Assembly (NCBI GenBank): GCA_027451785.1
Contig: DAIDIS010000162.1
Location: forward strand, 1 to 5,128
DNA length: 5,128 bases
From: Acidimicrobiales bacterium
Lineage (GTDB): Bacteria; Actinomycetota; Acidimicrobiia; Acidimicrobiales; JAKAVM01
Direction: 5' to 3'
Part shown: piece by piece, positions 4,752-5,128 of the stretch
How positions within the stretch are numbered: position 1 is the first letter of the stretch
How the letters are laid out: the number at the start of each line of letters is the position of its first letter
Translations under genes and position numbers: made by a program
The notes under the pieces: generated by a model
Told to the model about the DNA's origin: nothing
The model's input: the letters and a program-made list of their open reading frames with translations, nothing else
Database searches by the model: none

Positions 4752-5128
4752 TCACACCTTCTCGCTCAGCTGGGCCAGCCCAGATACGACCGCTTCCGGC
4801 TACAGTGGGCCTTTCTCGTGGAAGGCCCGGGATACCGTTGTATCTGAAGGAACTGAACCGAAGAGGTCGGACCCTACGCGCAGGTGCTCGATATCGAGAC
4901 AATTCTCGCCACCTCCCGCAAGCACGAGGGCCGTCTGGACCAGGGCCTTGCCACGATCGTGGACAGGAATGCTTGAACCCATCCAAGACAGACGCGATGA
5001 AACACAGTTACCGAGTCCCAACTGGTCGGCAAATAAACCAAGTGCATGGAGCCCGACGTGGGCCGCCACCCCAGTTCCCTGTGATTCCACCTTTACGCGT
5101 CTCGTGCTGTCAGCGTCCGCCTTGGAAG
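4752..5128 (-). pseudogene. IS1380-family transposase, N-terminal remnant with in-frame stop
   Basis: The frame is open from the right edge; upstream of the GTG at 5090 it still reads SKADADSTRRVK, so the true start may lie outside the window. The protein matches the N-terminus of IS1380-family transposases: GVAAHVGLHALGLFADQLGL, a PVHDRGKALVQTALVLAGGG segment, then CLDIEHLRVGSDLFGSVPSD and TTVSRAFHE. It reaches a TAG at 4802-4800. Past that stop the same frame continues plausibly (PEAVVSGLAQLSEKV) to a TGA at 4754-4752, where similarity ends. This fits a nonsense mutation plus truncation. The catalytic domain of this family (usually over 400 residues in total) is missing, so the fragment cannot be an active transposase. 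Confidence 0.75.

Noticed and set aside
4696..4986. 96-codon minus-strand frame overlapping the IS1380 remnant
   Set aside because: Out of frame with the family-matching translation. A frameshift into it was considered, but the original frame continues better after the TAG.
1..5128. CRISPR array, tRNA, rRNA or riboswitch of a known class
   Set aside because: No regularly spaced repeats, cloverleaf-like or rRNA-like sequences were seen on either strand.

Overview
The window looks like part of a bacterial mobile or accessory region: a plasmid, an integrated element or a transposon-rich island. No rRNA, tRNA, CRISPR array or core metabolic operon is visible. Base composition is moderate to slightly GC-rich. 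Good AAGGAGG Shine-Dalgarno sites, GTG starts, one gene that looks leaderless and the particular mix of transposase families are compatible with an actinobacterium, but this is inference and no taxonomic marker gene is present.

Layout, left to right. (1) 1-119, minus strand: the first 39 codons of a gene running off the left edge, tentatively an ArdC-like antirestriction or ssDNA-binding protein of conjugative elements. Its leader (120-231) has a promoter-like sequence and a 15-bp inverted repeat whose arm contains most of the Shine-Dalgarno site. (2) 283-1402: an apparently complete IS30-family insertion sequence with imperfect 21-bp terminal repeats and an intact DDE transposase on the minus strand, pointing toward the ArdC-like gene. 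(3) 1521-2198, plus strand: a small Ser/Thr-rich exported protein with a beta-sandwich-like module and an odd C-terminus. (4) 2309-3071, minus strand: two transposase remnants of different families joined to each other, the C-terminal end of an ISL3-family transposase and the N-terminal third of an ISAzo13-family transposase. (5) 3113-3789, minus strand: a VapBC-type toxin-antitoxin operon (Phd/YefM-like antitoxin, PIN toxin) with a perfect 10-9-10 inverted-repeat operator overlapping the -10 box and an apparently leaderless GTG start. (6) 3996-4430, minus strand: a PhnB-like VOC-superfamily protein with a strong ribosome binding site. (7) 4443-4751: about 310 bases without a convincing gene. 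(8) 4752-5128, minus strand: the N-terminal remnant of an IS1380-family transposase, broken by an in-frame stop and open to the right edge.

Four different IS families in 5 kb, at least three of them decayed, together with a toxin-antitoxin pair and a possible antirestriction gene, fit a site where mobile DNA repeatedly lands. The vapBC operon may stabilise the region. I see no clear new multi-gene system. The most interesting local signals are the Shine-Dalgarno-sequestering repeat before the ArdC-like gene, the operator and leaderless start of vapBC, and the hairpin at the start of the IS30 transposase reading frame.
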